DNA of 64,000 nt from Udeniomyces pyricola (lineage: Eukaryota; Basidiomycota; Tremellomycetes; Cystofilobasidiales; Mrakiaceae): NCBI GenBank assembly GCA_039545295.1, contig BCIK01000015.1, forward strand, positions 496,001-560,000, in the 5' to 3' direction. The position numbers and the translations under genes are program-made. A model generated the notes under the pieces. It was not told the origin of the DNA, made no database searches, and saw only the letters and a program-made list of their open reading frames with translations. Positions 25,251-36,933 of this stretch are shown here, one piece after another (the first letter of the stretch is position 1; every line of letters starts with the position of its first letter).

Positions 25251-25286
<36 letters not shown>

Positions 25287-25979
25287 TCAAGTGGGGGAGG
25301 GGACGATGATGTCGTCTGATGGCGTGGGGGGTGGTGGTGGTGGTGGGTCAGAACAGAACGCTTTCTGTCGCGTTGGAGCTCATCATCAGAGGGACATCAT
25401 CCACCCGACTCATCACCGCGTACGTACGTACATGAGATCGGCCATCTACTGCAGTGGTACTAGCTGCTGCTGATACTCGGACGGCATCCATCAATATTCA
25501 ATGCCAGAATATATATAATCATCATACATCATCCATCATCCAGTTATGCGCGTCCCGACGCCGATCTAGCTGATCGTTTGACTGACAGTCGCTCCCGCCG
25601 TCAATCCATAAGCCATGCAGATCAAAGGACATTATTCATCATGTATTCATGATCCATTCTAATTTAGCATTGTTTGACCAAATCCACATTAGTAGCTCGA
25701 TCTTTTGAGGATATCCAATCAAATACAGTCTGTAACATGTCCACCCGCAACAGCAGAGAAAGTCAAGGCAAAAGAAAAGAAAGCAGATGGTTTCATAAAT
25801 TTAAAGACAGACGAAAAATATGATGTGGACGAATTAAAACTGAAATCTCACAGCTGTGCGCGTTGGCCGGTGCTGATTATTTCGCGTTGCTCACTTCTCT
25901 CTCTCTCCACTTGCCCATTCCCCCCCCCCCCCCCCCCCCTTCCCCCCTTCCCCTTTACCACCCCGTCCGTCCGTTCACC
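25094..25979. promoter_or_regulatory. divergent promoter region YME1 / PUF6
   Basis: About 890 nt between two divergently transcribed genes, so both promoters lie here. It contains a (TA)n tract at 25256-25282, the inverted repeat cgtacgtacgtac near 25420-25432, and a run of about 20 C just before the PUF6 start (25921-25940). No specific factor site is claimed. Confidence 0.5.
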
Positions 25980-28900
25980 ATGGCCACTACTGCCAAGCGT
26001 CCTTCCTCCGGCTCCTCTTCTTCTCGCCCGATCGCCAACAAAAAGGCCAAAACTACGCCCTCAGCCTCGTTGTCGTCCAAGCCAACGCCCAAGAACACCA
26101 AGTCGGCGCCACCCAAGCCCCAGCCTGAAGTCAAGCGAAAGGTCCCCGTCACGTCGACGACCAAAGGGTCGAGTGCGTTGGAGAGGGAAGAAGAGGAACT
26201 TGATGAGGAGGATTGGGTTGGAGACGAGGGAGATGATGATGAGGAGGATGAAGACGACGACGAGGAGGCAATGGAGGTCGATGCCGAGGAGGAGCAGGAG
26301 GGAGAGGGAGGAAACCAAGGTCAAGGAGAGAAGATTGACCCAGCCACGGGTGAAGTCAAGGTTCGGGATGCCGAGGGTGAGTTGCTTTGTTTTGTTGTTG
26401 TTGTTGCTGCTTTCTTTGCTCTTTGGCAATGTCTCGCTGGGTCGGATGGTATGGGCTAGAGCGTGAATTGGGCCATGAAGCAAGAGGAGGTTCGAGGTCT
26501 GGTACCAAGCGTCCAAGGACAGAAGGGAGCGAGAATCTCCGACTGGGTGGTTTCGGCATTCCTTCCTTGCCTTTCTCTCCCTTCCCCCCTCCTTCGCTCG
26601 CTGACGACCTAAACTTGCTTTCTTTTTCTTTCTTTCTCTCTCCCTCTTTTCTTCCTTTTCATTTCTTTTGCTTTTGATTTTACTTTTGCTTTTGCTTTCG
26701 CGTTCCTCATTTCTCTGTTCCCCTCACACCTCAAACCGTATCGATCCCGTTCCAGCCATCCGTCTTGCCCGATCGACCCAGAAAGCCGACCGTCTCGCCC
26801 GGCGAAACGCCAAGCCCAACTCCCAAGTCCTGCTCGAGTCCAAATCCCTCTGGGCCACCCTCAACCGCAAAGACGGCACCATCTCCAAAAAGGAACGCGA
26901 TGCCGCGCTCGAAGGGTTGATGACGCTCTTGGAAGGCAGGATGAGTGCCGTCGTAGGGAAACACGACGGTGGAAGGGTCGTTCAGAGTATCGTCAAGCAT
27001 GGAGGAAAGAAGGAGCGAGAGGCTGTCGCCGTCGAGTTGAAGGGAAGGTTTTTGGAATTGGTTCAGTCAAAGTACTCCAAGGTGCGTCGGAATCAAGAAA
27101 CTTCATTATCCCTTTCTTCTCTCTTTTTTTTTCTTCTCCTTGGGCCAAACGCGAAACCAAACCCTTGGACCGACGCGTGGGGGAGTTTTCCAGCAAATTG
27201 ACATCGTTTCCTCCAACCCAACCTTTTTTGCTCGTCCTTCCCCCCCCTAAAAATCCCTTATACGCAAACTTAAATCACGCTCTTCTTCAACCGTTCCCCG
27301 ACCAACTAGTTCCTCGTCGCCAAACTCATCCGTCTCGCCCCGACGGCACGACCATCTATCCTCGCTGAGTTGACTCCCCACCTCCCGCGTCTGATCCTTC
27401 ACCGCGAGGCTTCTCAAATCATCGAGGACGCCTACAGTCTTTGGGCTTCCGGCAAGGAGCGCAACGCTATGATGCGTCCTTGGTGGGGTAAGGAAGGCGG
27501 TCTCTTCTACACCGATGACGAGGGAAAGGGTATTAAAGGGTTGATTGAGGCTGAGAAGGATGAGGCGAGGAGACAGCGTGTCGCCGATAGCATCAAGGGG
27601 TACTTGAAGAACATGTACGTTTTTTTTTTCTAGAAAAAAAAAACCCTTACCCCTCTCTCCAGATATATTCCCTTCAATTACATCGTGAAACGAAGACTCG
27701 TCACTCACACTTCCCTTCTTTTCTTTCGCGTACGCGTTGGTGTATGTGTGTACCTCTGTAGTTTCAACAACTCGGACAAAGGCGCTATCAACCACTCGAT
27801 CGTCCATCGCTTGATCCTCGATTACACCATCATCTCTGCCTCGTTGCCCGACAACGAAGAACGTCGTCGAGTCCTCTTTGAAGAGTTCGTCCCCCCCCCC
27901 CCCCAAAAAACAAATCCTACCTTCCACTACTTGCTTCCTCTATGCTACTTTGCCTCATGAGATATGCCCTCTCCTTCCTCTCTCTTCGTTCCTAACAAAC
28001 TAAAACAATTGCTCTTGGCCTTATCTGTGTGTCTTTTTTGATTCCTCGCATATCATTCCCTTCTTTTCACCACTCCGCTGTGCTCTTTTTTCTTCTTCTT
28101 CAATCTAGCTGTTCGGAACTTATGCCCGAGATGGTCCATACTCGGGACGGTTCGTTTGTCGTCCGTGACTTCCTCGCGACGTCAGGTGCCAAAGACAGGA
28201 AGCAGATCGTCAAGGTCTTCAAGCCCCACGTCATGAACATGTGCGAGGACGGCGACGCTCAGACGGTTCTGTTTACGATGTTTGATGTCATTGAGTGAGT
28301 TCTTGATGGGATTGGGGGAGGAAAAGGGGGAGGGGGAGGGTCTGATCGGGGCTTTTATATTCCTCCTCTATCTCTTTATCTGTTGTTTTTACTAATAATA
28401 CTCTTATCCATTTGTTCTCTCAACCCTTCACTCCCTTTCCTGTCCCTCCCTCCTCCCATCTCTCCCCTCTCCTTCACCCTTCCTCTTTCTCCTCATCAGC
28501 GACACCAAACTCGTCGGCAAATCCATCCTCGGCGAACTCAACCTCTCCGATCTCTACCTCTCCAAACTCGGTCGTCGAGTCCCACTTTACCTTCTCACCC
28601 CTCGGTCTAAACGTCATTTCATCCCGTCGACGATCCAATTGTTGGCTTACCACGATGCTGCTCGGGCGGAGACGTCGAAGAAGGACCCGCTCGTGAGACA
28701 GGCGGAGTTGAGGAAGGTCGTTAGTCCTGGGTTGATTCAGGTGTTGGTCGAAGAAGGTGGAGCGTTGGTGAGGGATCCCGGAGCGAGTTTGTTGGCGGGT
28801 GAAGTCTTGCTGTATGCAGAGGGAGGTAAGTTGATTCTTCCTTACCTATATTCGGAAAATGCGTTCATTCTTTCAAGGAACAAAAAAAAACCGTCTTTTC

Positions 28901-29500
28901 TTTTGGGGTTCTGTTCTTGTTGCTTTTCTCTTTTCTCGTACCTCTTTTCGTTAACATCTCTCTCGCTTTCCTTCCCTTCCTTGGCACTTCCCCCCCCCCC
29001 TCTTTTTCCTCCTTTCATCTCTCCCCATCTCTTCTTTTCATCCCTTAGTCGACAAACTCCCTACGGTTCCCTCCCTCATCTCCACCCTTCTCACCCCTTA
29101 CAAACAAACGTTCTCCCTCGACCCGGACCCAACGAACCCTTCCGTTCACACCATCGATCTCTCCTACTCCGCCCGACTCTTCAAACTCCTCCTTCAAGGC
29201 GGTCATCATTCCTTTGCGACCAAGTCCATCGACGTCGTCCCTGGTTCGGAACCGTATGCGATTGCGTTTGCGAGACAGTTGTGGGATGGGACGAAGGAAG
29301 CGGGAACGTTGGTTCCGATGACGATGGGTGGGGGCGCGTTTGTGGTAGCGGAATGTGTGGAGAGGTTGAAGTTGAGTGGAGATGAGACAAGGTTGAAGGA
29401 GGTTAAGAAGGTGTTTGGAAAGGAGGAGAGGAAAGCGCTCGAAGCGTCAAAAGCGAAAGGCGCAAAGGTCTTGGAGGAGAAGATCGAGAGCTGTCCATGA
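25980..29500 (+). CDS. PUF6: PUF6-like pumilio-repeat ribosome biogenesis/mRNA-binding protein
   Basis: Nucleolar RNA-binding protein of the Puf6/PUM3 family with a C-terminal CPL domain. Exons 25980-26376, 26756-27081, 27310-27614, 27762-27884, 28109-28294, 28500-28825, 29049-29500; 704 aa. The N-terminus is Lys/Ser/Pro-rich followed by a long Glu/Asp run (EEELDEEDWVGDEGDDDEEDE). Degenerate pumilio repeats follow: GKHDGGRVVQSIVKHG, GAINHSIVHRLILDY, TRDGSFVVRDFLATSGAKDR, GDAQTVLFTMFDVID. The CPL region (KSILGELNLSDLYLSKLGRR, KKDPLVRQAELRK) and a Lys-rich tail complete it. Exon 4 ends at a GTTCGT donor; using it restores the Asp-Cys-Ser-Glu junction. The ATG at 25980 directly follows a C-rich leader and is in frame with the Ser/Lys head. 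Confidence 0.94.
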
Positions 29501-30687
29501 TGAGCAAGGAAGGACAAACAAGAAGAGAGAAAAAAAAAAAAAGAGATGGAAATTGTTTTCAACTTAACTTTTTTTCTTCCTTTTTCTCTTGAAGCTCCCC
29601 TTGATCCCTCCATTTTCTTTTCAACCAGCGCTCTCTCTCTCTCTCTCTTTCTCCTTTTTTCATTCTCTTGGTATAGCCTTTTTGACGTCTTGCCAAGTCC
29701 TCAATCTATCCATCCTCTTGTTCCTTCTCCCTCTCCTTTTTTGTTTGTTTTGTTCTTCCCTTCCTTTTTTCCTTGTTGCAAGTCGTTTTTCAGTCCCCAG
29801 ACCTACAGATCGTACGTGATGATGGTCTTTTATAACTTACATGGTGTTCATTCAAGAAAACGTCGATAAATATATGTGCCCTTGGCCTATACATATATAT
29901 ATATATACGTTTAGTATACATGATATATATCACGAAGAACAAAAAGAACGCACTAGACTTCGGAGAAACGCCATCATGATGCGGCCAAAGGTGAACCGGA
30001 TCGATCATGGCCTATGTACAAATGAGGGCTTGACCGTAGCTTAGGACTTCGACAGCATGTCAGGCACACTTATATATATAGCTAGTAGCTCAACGTACGG
30101 TCCAGTGTTCGATTGAGGACGAAAAAAGATCAAGCGACTCCATGCTTATTTTATGATATGTATATAGGGCCGAGTTGAATGTGAGGAGTATGAACTGATC
30201 ATACATATCTCTAATGTATATCATATAGAAGTGGTATTGGCAATTGGCACGGATAGATCGTATCAAAAGTGGAATGTTTTGCCGAAAGAAAGAAGAAAAA
30301 AAAAAAAGGAAGGGGGATCACAAAGGACTCAAACTAACATAAAGTACCTCTGACGACATATATGATACAGGACGACTACACTGGGCACACTTGATGGACA
30401 GACACAGTACACACACATACACACACATATATATATATATATAGTTATATTATATCACAGAATATTCCTTCGTTTGATCCCACTGCATGAGCTGGTCCGA
30501 GACAATTTGATGATCAGACTCGATGTGCGCTGAACGTGCACATGCAGGTCCTACCAGGTCGAAGGGGGAAGAGAAGAAGGAGCAGAAGGAAGAAGGGAGG
30601 GAAGGGCAGGAGTGTGTTTGATATTCATTTCTTTTCCTTTCTTTTTTTTGCTTGGGGTTTTTTTTTAAAAAATTGTTGTTCGTCTTC
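29501..30687. other. convergent intergenic region PUF6 / RAC1
   Basis: Nearly 1.2 kb without a supported gene. It contains a T-rich stretch after the PUF6 stop, TA tracts at 29894-29908 and 30428-30444, and an A run at about 30296-30307. RAC1 3' untranslated sequence lies at the right end. Confidence 0.5.
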
Positions 30688-33589
30688 CTAGAGGATGAGA
30701 CATGATTTCTTCTTCCGTTTCCCGTTGGATGAGGATGAGCCTGTGTGTGGGTGTGTGTGTGTGTGTGTGGTGCGCGAACCGAAGAGAGGAGGGAGAGAAG
30801 AACAAGAAGAGAAGAGAGGGAGAGAGAGAAAGAGAGAGATACATGATCGTCTCGAGTCAATCCCAAGAAAAGAAGAGACCCAAACCTCGCAAGAACAAAA
30901 TCTTGCGAAAAAAAAAAAAGAAAAAAAAGACACTTTACCTCCTAAAGCCGGGACCAACACCGCTCGAATCGCCTCGTCAAACACGGCTTTGAGACCTTTC
31001 TGGGTAAGGGCCGAGCATTCGAGGTACCGAACGGCGCCAATATCTCGAGCGCATTGGACGCCGGCAGCGTAAGCGATAGGGGACATGTGTCGGGCTTGAA
31101 GTTTCGAGAGTGTCGCTGGATCATCGCGGAGCTAGTTGGGCATGGGAGGAAGAGGGTGAAACGGAAGGGGGGATAGGAAGAGGTTGGGTGAGTGAGAAGA
31201 GGGGAGTCAGGTAAAAGTGTAGGACCAAAGAGAAAGAGAAGAATGAGAAACTGGAAAGAGGAAGAGAGAGGGGAGGGGGAAGGATTGGGCGTACATCTTT
31301 GAAGGTCAAATAGGAAATCCAAGATGGAAGAAGCAACGATACAAGATCAAAGAGGGAGGTTGATGCAGAGAGTCAAGGGTTTGGGTTTAGACCGAGTCAG
31401 CAGATGCAATCGTGAGACACCAGGTTGAAGGGGTTGAATTGAGGCCCAAAGCATGATATGTGACGGGGGTGGGATATGGTATGATAGTATCGGAAGAGGA
31501 TGGAGGATGGGGAAGAAAGGGTGCCGACCTAGTTTGGTGCCTACCAGAACGATGGCTGAGGGATAAACCAGAAAAACCCGGTACGGAGAAACAAAGAAGA
31601 GAAGAATAATCGTTGGGTTACGAGTGGAAGAGAAGCATATTCCAATCAGTATGCGTAATAAAAAGATGGGTCCAAAATCAACATCTCTTAATCATGCCTG
31701 TAGGCTTGGTTTGAGATTGGTTGAAGTTACATGACGCCTGGCTAGCAAGCCTCTGTGATGAGCTTTCCTTTTCCTTTCTTCTTGTTCCGGGGCTTTGAAC
31801 TTCCTCGTCGTTTCCCACACAAATGACTCCATTCAACTTTACTCCTCTTCGCCATCCGCCCCTCCCCCTCTTCTCCTCTTTCCTGGTCCTCCTGAAACGA
31901 ACCCCAGTACAACCAAGAAAGACCAATCCTCTGCCCCCTCCTCCTCCTTCCCTTCCCAAAAATCGAGGAGAACTCACGGACGCCGGGCGCATGGTGGCTG
32001 ACTTCCGCATTCCATTTCGACCGGACGTTCTCGAAACTCGGTGGGGAAACAAGCGAGAAGCAGATGAGAAAGACATCGGTTTGGGGATAAGATAATGGCT
32101 GCACAAAAAAAGAAGAAGAATTTATTTATGTTTTGTCATTATTGGTGTCCCAAAGAAAACAAGGGACCCCCCCCCACTAGATATTCCCTGAAGAGGCGGT
32201 CGACTTCAGATTTTATTTTTCCTTCTTTTTTTTTTACGGCAAACACCATGAGAAGTACAAGCCCTCCCAAAAAAAAGGAAACGAGAACAGAAGAGGCAGA
32301 ACGGACCCGAAGCCGATCGTAATCTTCCTGACCGGCCGTATCCCAAAGGCCCAACTGGAGCGGTTTCGAATCGACCGTCAGGTTCGCACTGTAGTTGTCA
32401 AATACCGTCGGAACATATTCGCCCTTTTGTGTTCGTTCGTGTGTTCATTTGTTTTTTGTTCGGAAAAGAAAGGAGAGTAGAGAGGCGGGGGGGGGGGGGG
32501 TTCGGGAGGAGGGGGGGGGGTCAAGGGAAGGAGAGTGTTAGTTGGTGGCTGATTAGGATCAGAGCAGGAGATATGCATATATATGTCTTTGTTGTTCTGA
32601 TGAAAGGATAGGTGGATTGGGGGTTGGATGTCCGAGGAGGGACGTCGTCTCGGCATCAACAAGATCCGAAATCCATGGATGAGAAAATGACATACTGGAA
32701 AAGCCTGGAGCGACGAAGGGCCCCATGATACACATACGTCACGTCCCCCAAACGAGCGGTACACGAACAAAGTTCAGAGAAGGCGAGATGAATGGATGGA
32801 TGAATGGATGAACGAAAAGACACGGGTTGAGGAGGATGAGGACGATCATTAGCTTCGCCAATCGTCCAGTGTATCCAATGATCAATTGGTTTCGTCGTCC
32901 TCTCCTGTGCGTTTCAGCGGACGGGCTCAAGCTTATGCGACGCGTCGTGAAGGATGAAGACGTACGTTGGTTGTGTAAGAGATGAGGAGACACGTCTAGG
33001 AGCGTGTTGGGTAGGTCAGTCCAAGGAGGGATCGCAGGAAGCGAGGGGAAAGACGCGTCAGTTACGCGTCCGTCGTCTGGCATCGCGAGAGAGAGTCAAT
33101 CTCGACCTGAAGAGACCGGGTGAATAAGAGATCGTTGAACCGAGGGTTTCAAAGAAGGAAGGACTGACCTTGCCGACAGCTCCATCTCCTACGACGACCT
33201 TTGGCACGTAAAGACGAAAAGGGCAAGGAAAGGTTGGATAAGGAAAGATCGGGGGGGGGGGGGTTGGATTTTTGGATTGACGTGAGTCGATTGATTCTCT
33301 AGCTCGAGCTTTCCTTCTCGTCCTTTTGGGCCGGAAGGGGACGTATGGGCTTAGGACCTTACACCTAAGAGGGATAGGTTGAGGAGAACGGATGGAGAAT
33401 GGGTGTCAGGACATGGATACGCGGGAGTGTGTGCGTTTGGGGTTGAAGAGATTGACGACCGAGAGAGCATAATACAGGGAGAGATAGAGAGTGTTCCAAC
33501 GGTCTGAGCCGGTGGTGGCTCTTGCCCGAAAGCGTGGGAGGTGAGGGAGAGGATGGGCAAGAGTGCGTCATACATTTTATGGATTGCAT
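30688..33589 (-). CDS. RAC1: Rho-family GTPase Rac1
   Basis: Small GTPase controlling actin polarity and NADPH oxidase signalling at the plasma membrane. My model has 11 exons: 33589-33574, 33364-33363 (2 nt), 33198-33169, 32995-32966, 32704-32696 (9 nt), 32423-32307, 32098-31978, 31555-31529, 31296-31295 (2 nt), 31131-30939, 30740-30688. They sum to 600 nt, 199 aa, a complete Rac1: [18 protein letters not shown] (P-loop), switch I with YVPTVFDNY, switch [23 protein letters not shown] (guanine specificity), [11 protein letters not shown] (SAK-like motif), polybasic KRKKK and the CAAX box CLIL (geranylgeranyl type). Without the two 2-nt exons the frame breaks at exactly the Cys and Asp codons they supply. 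Acceptors and donors flank both. The 5' end is firm because ATG-CAA-TCC-ATA-AAA matches the family start. Confidence 0.93.
31295..31296 (-). other. RAC1: 2-nt microexon 2 of RAC1 (AT)
   Basis: Minus strand reads ...CTTCAAAG | AT | GTACGC.... The preceding exon ends AAA-CTA-G and the next starts CTC-CGC-GAT-GAT; G plus AT makes GAT, the invariant Asp of the TKLD nucleotide-specificity motif. Flanking introns are 31297-31528 and 31132-31294. Confidence 0.8.
33363..33364 (-). other. RAC1: 2-nt microexon 1 of RAC1 (GT)
   Basis: On the minus strand the order is ...CTCTTAG | GT | GTAAGG.... Exon 1 ends ATA-AAA-T and exon 3 starts GTC-GTC-GTA; only an inserted GT makes TGT (Cys) and continues [10 protein letters not shown] in frame. 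The upstream intron (33365-33573) has GTATGA donor and a CTGAC branch-like site; the downstream intron (33199-33362) has a GTAAGG donor and CAAAG acceptor. Confidence 0.8.
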
Positions 33590-34273
33590 ACTTGAGGTCG
33601 GGAGGGTGTTGGGGATGGCGGTTGGTGAAGAGGCGAGCGAGGGACTAGACGAAGACCTAGGGCTAGGTGCTGGATGGAGGATGATGAACGATTGATGAGA
33701 TCGATGGGAGGTTGGTTGGATTGTTTGGTTTGGATATCGATCGAAGGGAAGGGAGACCGTCCACCGGCGACCGACGACCGACAACTGAACCGATATCGAT
33801 CTGCACGATGATCGACCGCTATACTAGTGCCGAGGCGTAAGTGTCGAATATGTGTATATATATATATACATGATATCTGAGATCGGGGTGAATTCATGCC
33901 TATAATTGAGAAGGAAAATGCGTGACGTCGGATGAAGAATGGTGCCACGCGCACATGGTATATATATATATATATATACGTGAAGTTGATAGTACATAAT
34001 CACATCCGACGCCGTTGCTAGACAAAGACGACTAAAGATTATGCAGTCTACCATGATTTGCGCCAAAAGCTATATATATATATATCATGTTGTTTTTCTA
34101 TATCCGCATCGTCCTCTGACAGTAATTTGCGCGATGGCGCAGTCGACTGAATTGGATGATCTTGTCCCAGGTTTGATTCTGGTTGGAATATTCTTCGTCA
34201 ATCACCCAGCCCATCGTATCGACCGGTTGTAACTTGCTTTGGCCCGTACATTGCTATCGATTCCATCTGCTCG
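33590..34273. other. intergenic, RAC1 promoter and MCMBP 3' flank
   Basis: Both neighbours are on the minus strand, so RAC1 is transcribed away from here and MCMBP ends here. Three short TA tracts lie at about 33853-33867, 33958-33978 and 34071-34085. No gene seen. Confidence 0.45.
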
Positions 34274-36933
34274 TCATCGACCAATAGGTGCCCTTCTTCC
34301 AAACTGTCCCCCAAAGTCCGTCGGTCCACCTTCGATCTCCAACTCATCCTCACTCTCTTCTTCTCCATCCTCATCGATCCCCCTAACTATAGGTTTCCCC
34401 AACAATCCCTCTTGACCTCGGTCAACCACCTTCTCTCCTCCACCTCCCATCTCCATCTGTACCAAAGCCTTCCCACGAACCCTCTCCAACCTCGCTTCAT
34501 CCATCTCCCAAACTTCCTTCCAACACCCCTCCCATATCTTCCTCTCTTCCTCCTCCTCTTTTCCTTGTCCTTGATCCGCTCGTGGTCTATCGAGGTTCAA
34601 GATCTTGGCCCAGACTTTGCATGCGCGGATGCGGATGCCGAGGTCGTCGCCTGAGAGGGAAGCGACGCCGTATCGTTGTCGATGGGCGATGAAGGCTTCT
34701 TGAATGGTTGAAGAGAGGTAAGAAGGGAAGGGGGATGAGGAGGATGAGGAGGAGGAAGGAGTGTGGAGGGAGAGGAGAAGAGAGCGGAATTGGGCGAGGG
34801 CAGTGGATGAAGGAGGGCAGGGAGAAGGGGAAGGAGAAGAAAGGGGACGGAGGGATATGGAGGTTGAGAGAGGGATCTTGACGTCCACCTGTTATTTTAA
34901 AAAAAAAAAAAAAAAAAAAATTGAAAGAAGAAAGTAAGAAATGGCATGGAGAAGAACATCAATACGAGATATCCTATTCTATCATACTTATTTCTCCCTC
35001 CCAATCCCGTAAAAGACAACAGAAAAAAGGACAAAAAAAAATAACTGACCGGCAAAAGCGTTCCTCCTTTCTCATCCCCAACGACAAACACCCCACCCAA
35101 CCCCATATCAAACCCAAACTTGGAGAACGGAAACTCATACTCGATCTTTCCTTTCCCCACGACGTTCGTCAGGCACTGAACGTTATCAAGTCCCGTTTGA
35201 TTGAGGATCCCACCGTTACCCATGGGTCGCTCGTCGATGAAGAGGATCGAGTTTGAGGGGAGTTGAAGCGCACCAGCAGAGAGGTCTTCGGTCGTCGTCA
35301 TCAAGAGATCATGACCGTCGTCGTTGTGATAACCGGCATGCTGGTCGTCGTCAGCGGGAGAAGAAGAGGAAGAAGGGTGGTCGTGAGAGTCGGTACTGAT
35401 ACTCCGAGATTTAGGCGCAAAAGAAGACGTGTTAAGCCGTTCGATGGAGAGGGGAAGATTGTGGACTGTTGGCATCAAGGAGGAAAAGACTCTTTGAAGA
35501 GGACTGTCAGAGGTGACAGTGGTGGGAGCGGCAGTAGTAGGGGGATGAAGGGGATTCGAATCGGACGGCGTGCCAGCCAACGGAGGTAAGAGGGAAATGG
35601 AGATAGGAAGTCCTCCCGTCTGCGGAATAGGAGCTCCCCGTTCTGAGCTCGATGGAGGACTGCCTGAGCACATTCCGATGAGGATCCACTTGGCCACCCA
35701 TTCAGGCTCTTGGTTCCCAAGCCCCTCCACGGCAATGTATCGCAGAAGAGCCTCTTTGATGTTGGATCTTTCAGTTGGGGTGGAGATAGGAAGAAGGAGC
35801 GGAAGGAAAGAGGACTGAGGAGTTATGAGGGTCGAACTGAGAACGTGAATCGACGGGATTGGGGCGTAATCGCCGTTAGATGAATGAGGAGCATGAGTCA
35901 AGAGACCGGTGATTGAGTAGAGGGAAGTAGGCGTAAATGTTTTGGAGTCGTAGAACTACCGTGCATTCCAAGAGAGAGAAAGGATACGGGGACATGTCAG
36001 CAATAAAATCAAGAAAGGCGACTTTATCGGAATTCCAGTTCAGCGAATCAAGTAAAACGCGATCCATCATCGGGGGAAGGGGTGGACCAGCGTTCGACTG
36101 ACCTTGATGTAAGCTCCCAGACGCTCGTTGCTCGTGCCCGGGAGCTGAGCTTGAGCGTGGGGGAATTTCTGAGCCATGAGAGGGTCCATAACGATGGGGT
36201 CGGAAGGGTTCGGTGGTGTGTCGTCGGCAAGGGCTGGACAGACAGCAGTTGGGTGAAGGAGCTGTTGAACAGGGCAGAGAGATAGGTAACAAAGGCGCGT
36301 CAGATTTGTCTTGGGTGATATGACGTTCGTTATGATGCTTGCTGTTCCATGCAGGCTTCACGCGTAGATGCGAGGACAGCGAACTACGAATATAGAGTAG
36401 GCAACATGGGCCAGTAGCAAGCAACGAAACAAAACAAAACCAAACAAAACAACCTCCGCCTTGCTTACCTCTTCGACCCAGTCTGATTCCCCTGGAACAC
36501 CGACGGCCCATACGACTGTACGCTCTCTGAGCTTGGCGTAATCGATGTCCTCGTCTAGCTGAGTGGCGTGACCTCTCCCGTGGATGAGGATGGGATCGGG
36601 GTCACCTGAGCGGACGGGAAGGAAGATCTCGGGCGCGAGGGTGGTGTCTTGGATCATGCATCGGAAGCGAACGAGCGTGTTGGGCTTGGAGCTGGCACTC
36701 AAGACAGGGGGTGCTGAAGTGAGGTTGCAGAACTGATGTTCAAGTTCTGAAGAAGAAGGCAAAGGAAGATGAAGAGGAACGGAAGGGTTAATTAGGTCGA
36801 TTCGTGATATTGGGGCTTGTAGGATAGGATATGTGGCCGATTTACGTTGGTATCGGTTGGACGCATTGACCTCGGTGAGAGCGGTGCGGAGGATATCGGT
36901 TGGATGGAGCGAGAGGTCGGTGGGTGTGTACAT
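34274..36933 (-). CDS. MCMBP: MCM complex-binding protein (MCMBP/ETG1 family)
   Basis: Nuclear protein that binds MCM helicase subunits and acts in replication and cohesion. Exons 36933-36846, 36746-36469, 36261-36103, 35955-35050, 34888-34274; 681 aa. Family landmarks in order: NTLVRFRCMIQDT, VPGESDWVEE, PLPGT-like QLPGTSNERLGAYIK, FYDSKTFTPTSLYSITGLL, and near the C-terminus SILFIDERPMGNGGILNQTG, DNVQCLTNVVGKGKIEYEF, FVVGDEKGGTLLPVDVKIPL. A Ser-rich disordered stretch lies in the middle of exon 4. The first intron (99 nt, 36747-36845) is a multiple of three with no stop, so retention would only add 33 residues. The acidic C-terminal tail (EDGEEESEDELEIE) is longer than I expect. Start is the ATG at 36933. 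Confidence 0.9.
34899..34920. repeat. A22 homopolymer in MCMBP intron
   Basis: Run of 22 A on the + strand (T on the coding strand), a few bases before the acceptor of the last MCMBP intron, acting as its polypyrimidine tract. Confidence 0.9.

Noticed and set aside
25256..25282. Possible origin or regulatory element at TA tracts
   Set aside because: Simple dinucleotide repeats recur throughout the intergenic DNA here with no other origin features.
33363..33589. AT-AC (U12-type) or AT-AG intron in RAC1 starting at TGT|ATGACG
   Set aside because: It would also restore Cys, but ATGACG does not resemble the U12 donor (ATATCC) and the acceptor side is AG, not AC. The GT-AG microexon solution needs no rare intron class and the same pattern recurs at 31295.
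30688..33589. RAC1 as a frameshifted pseudogene or sequencing error
   Set aside because: Every residue of the GTPase motifs and the CAAX box is intact, both apparent 2-nt gaps fall exactly at exon edges, and each gap contains an AG-NN-GT with the right bases.
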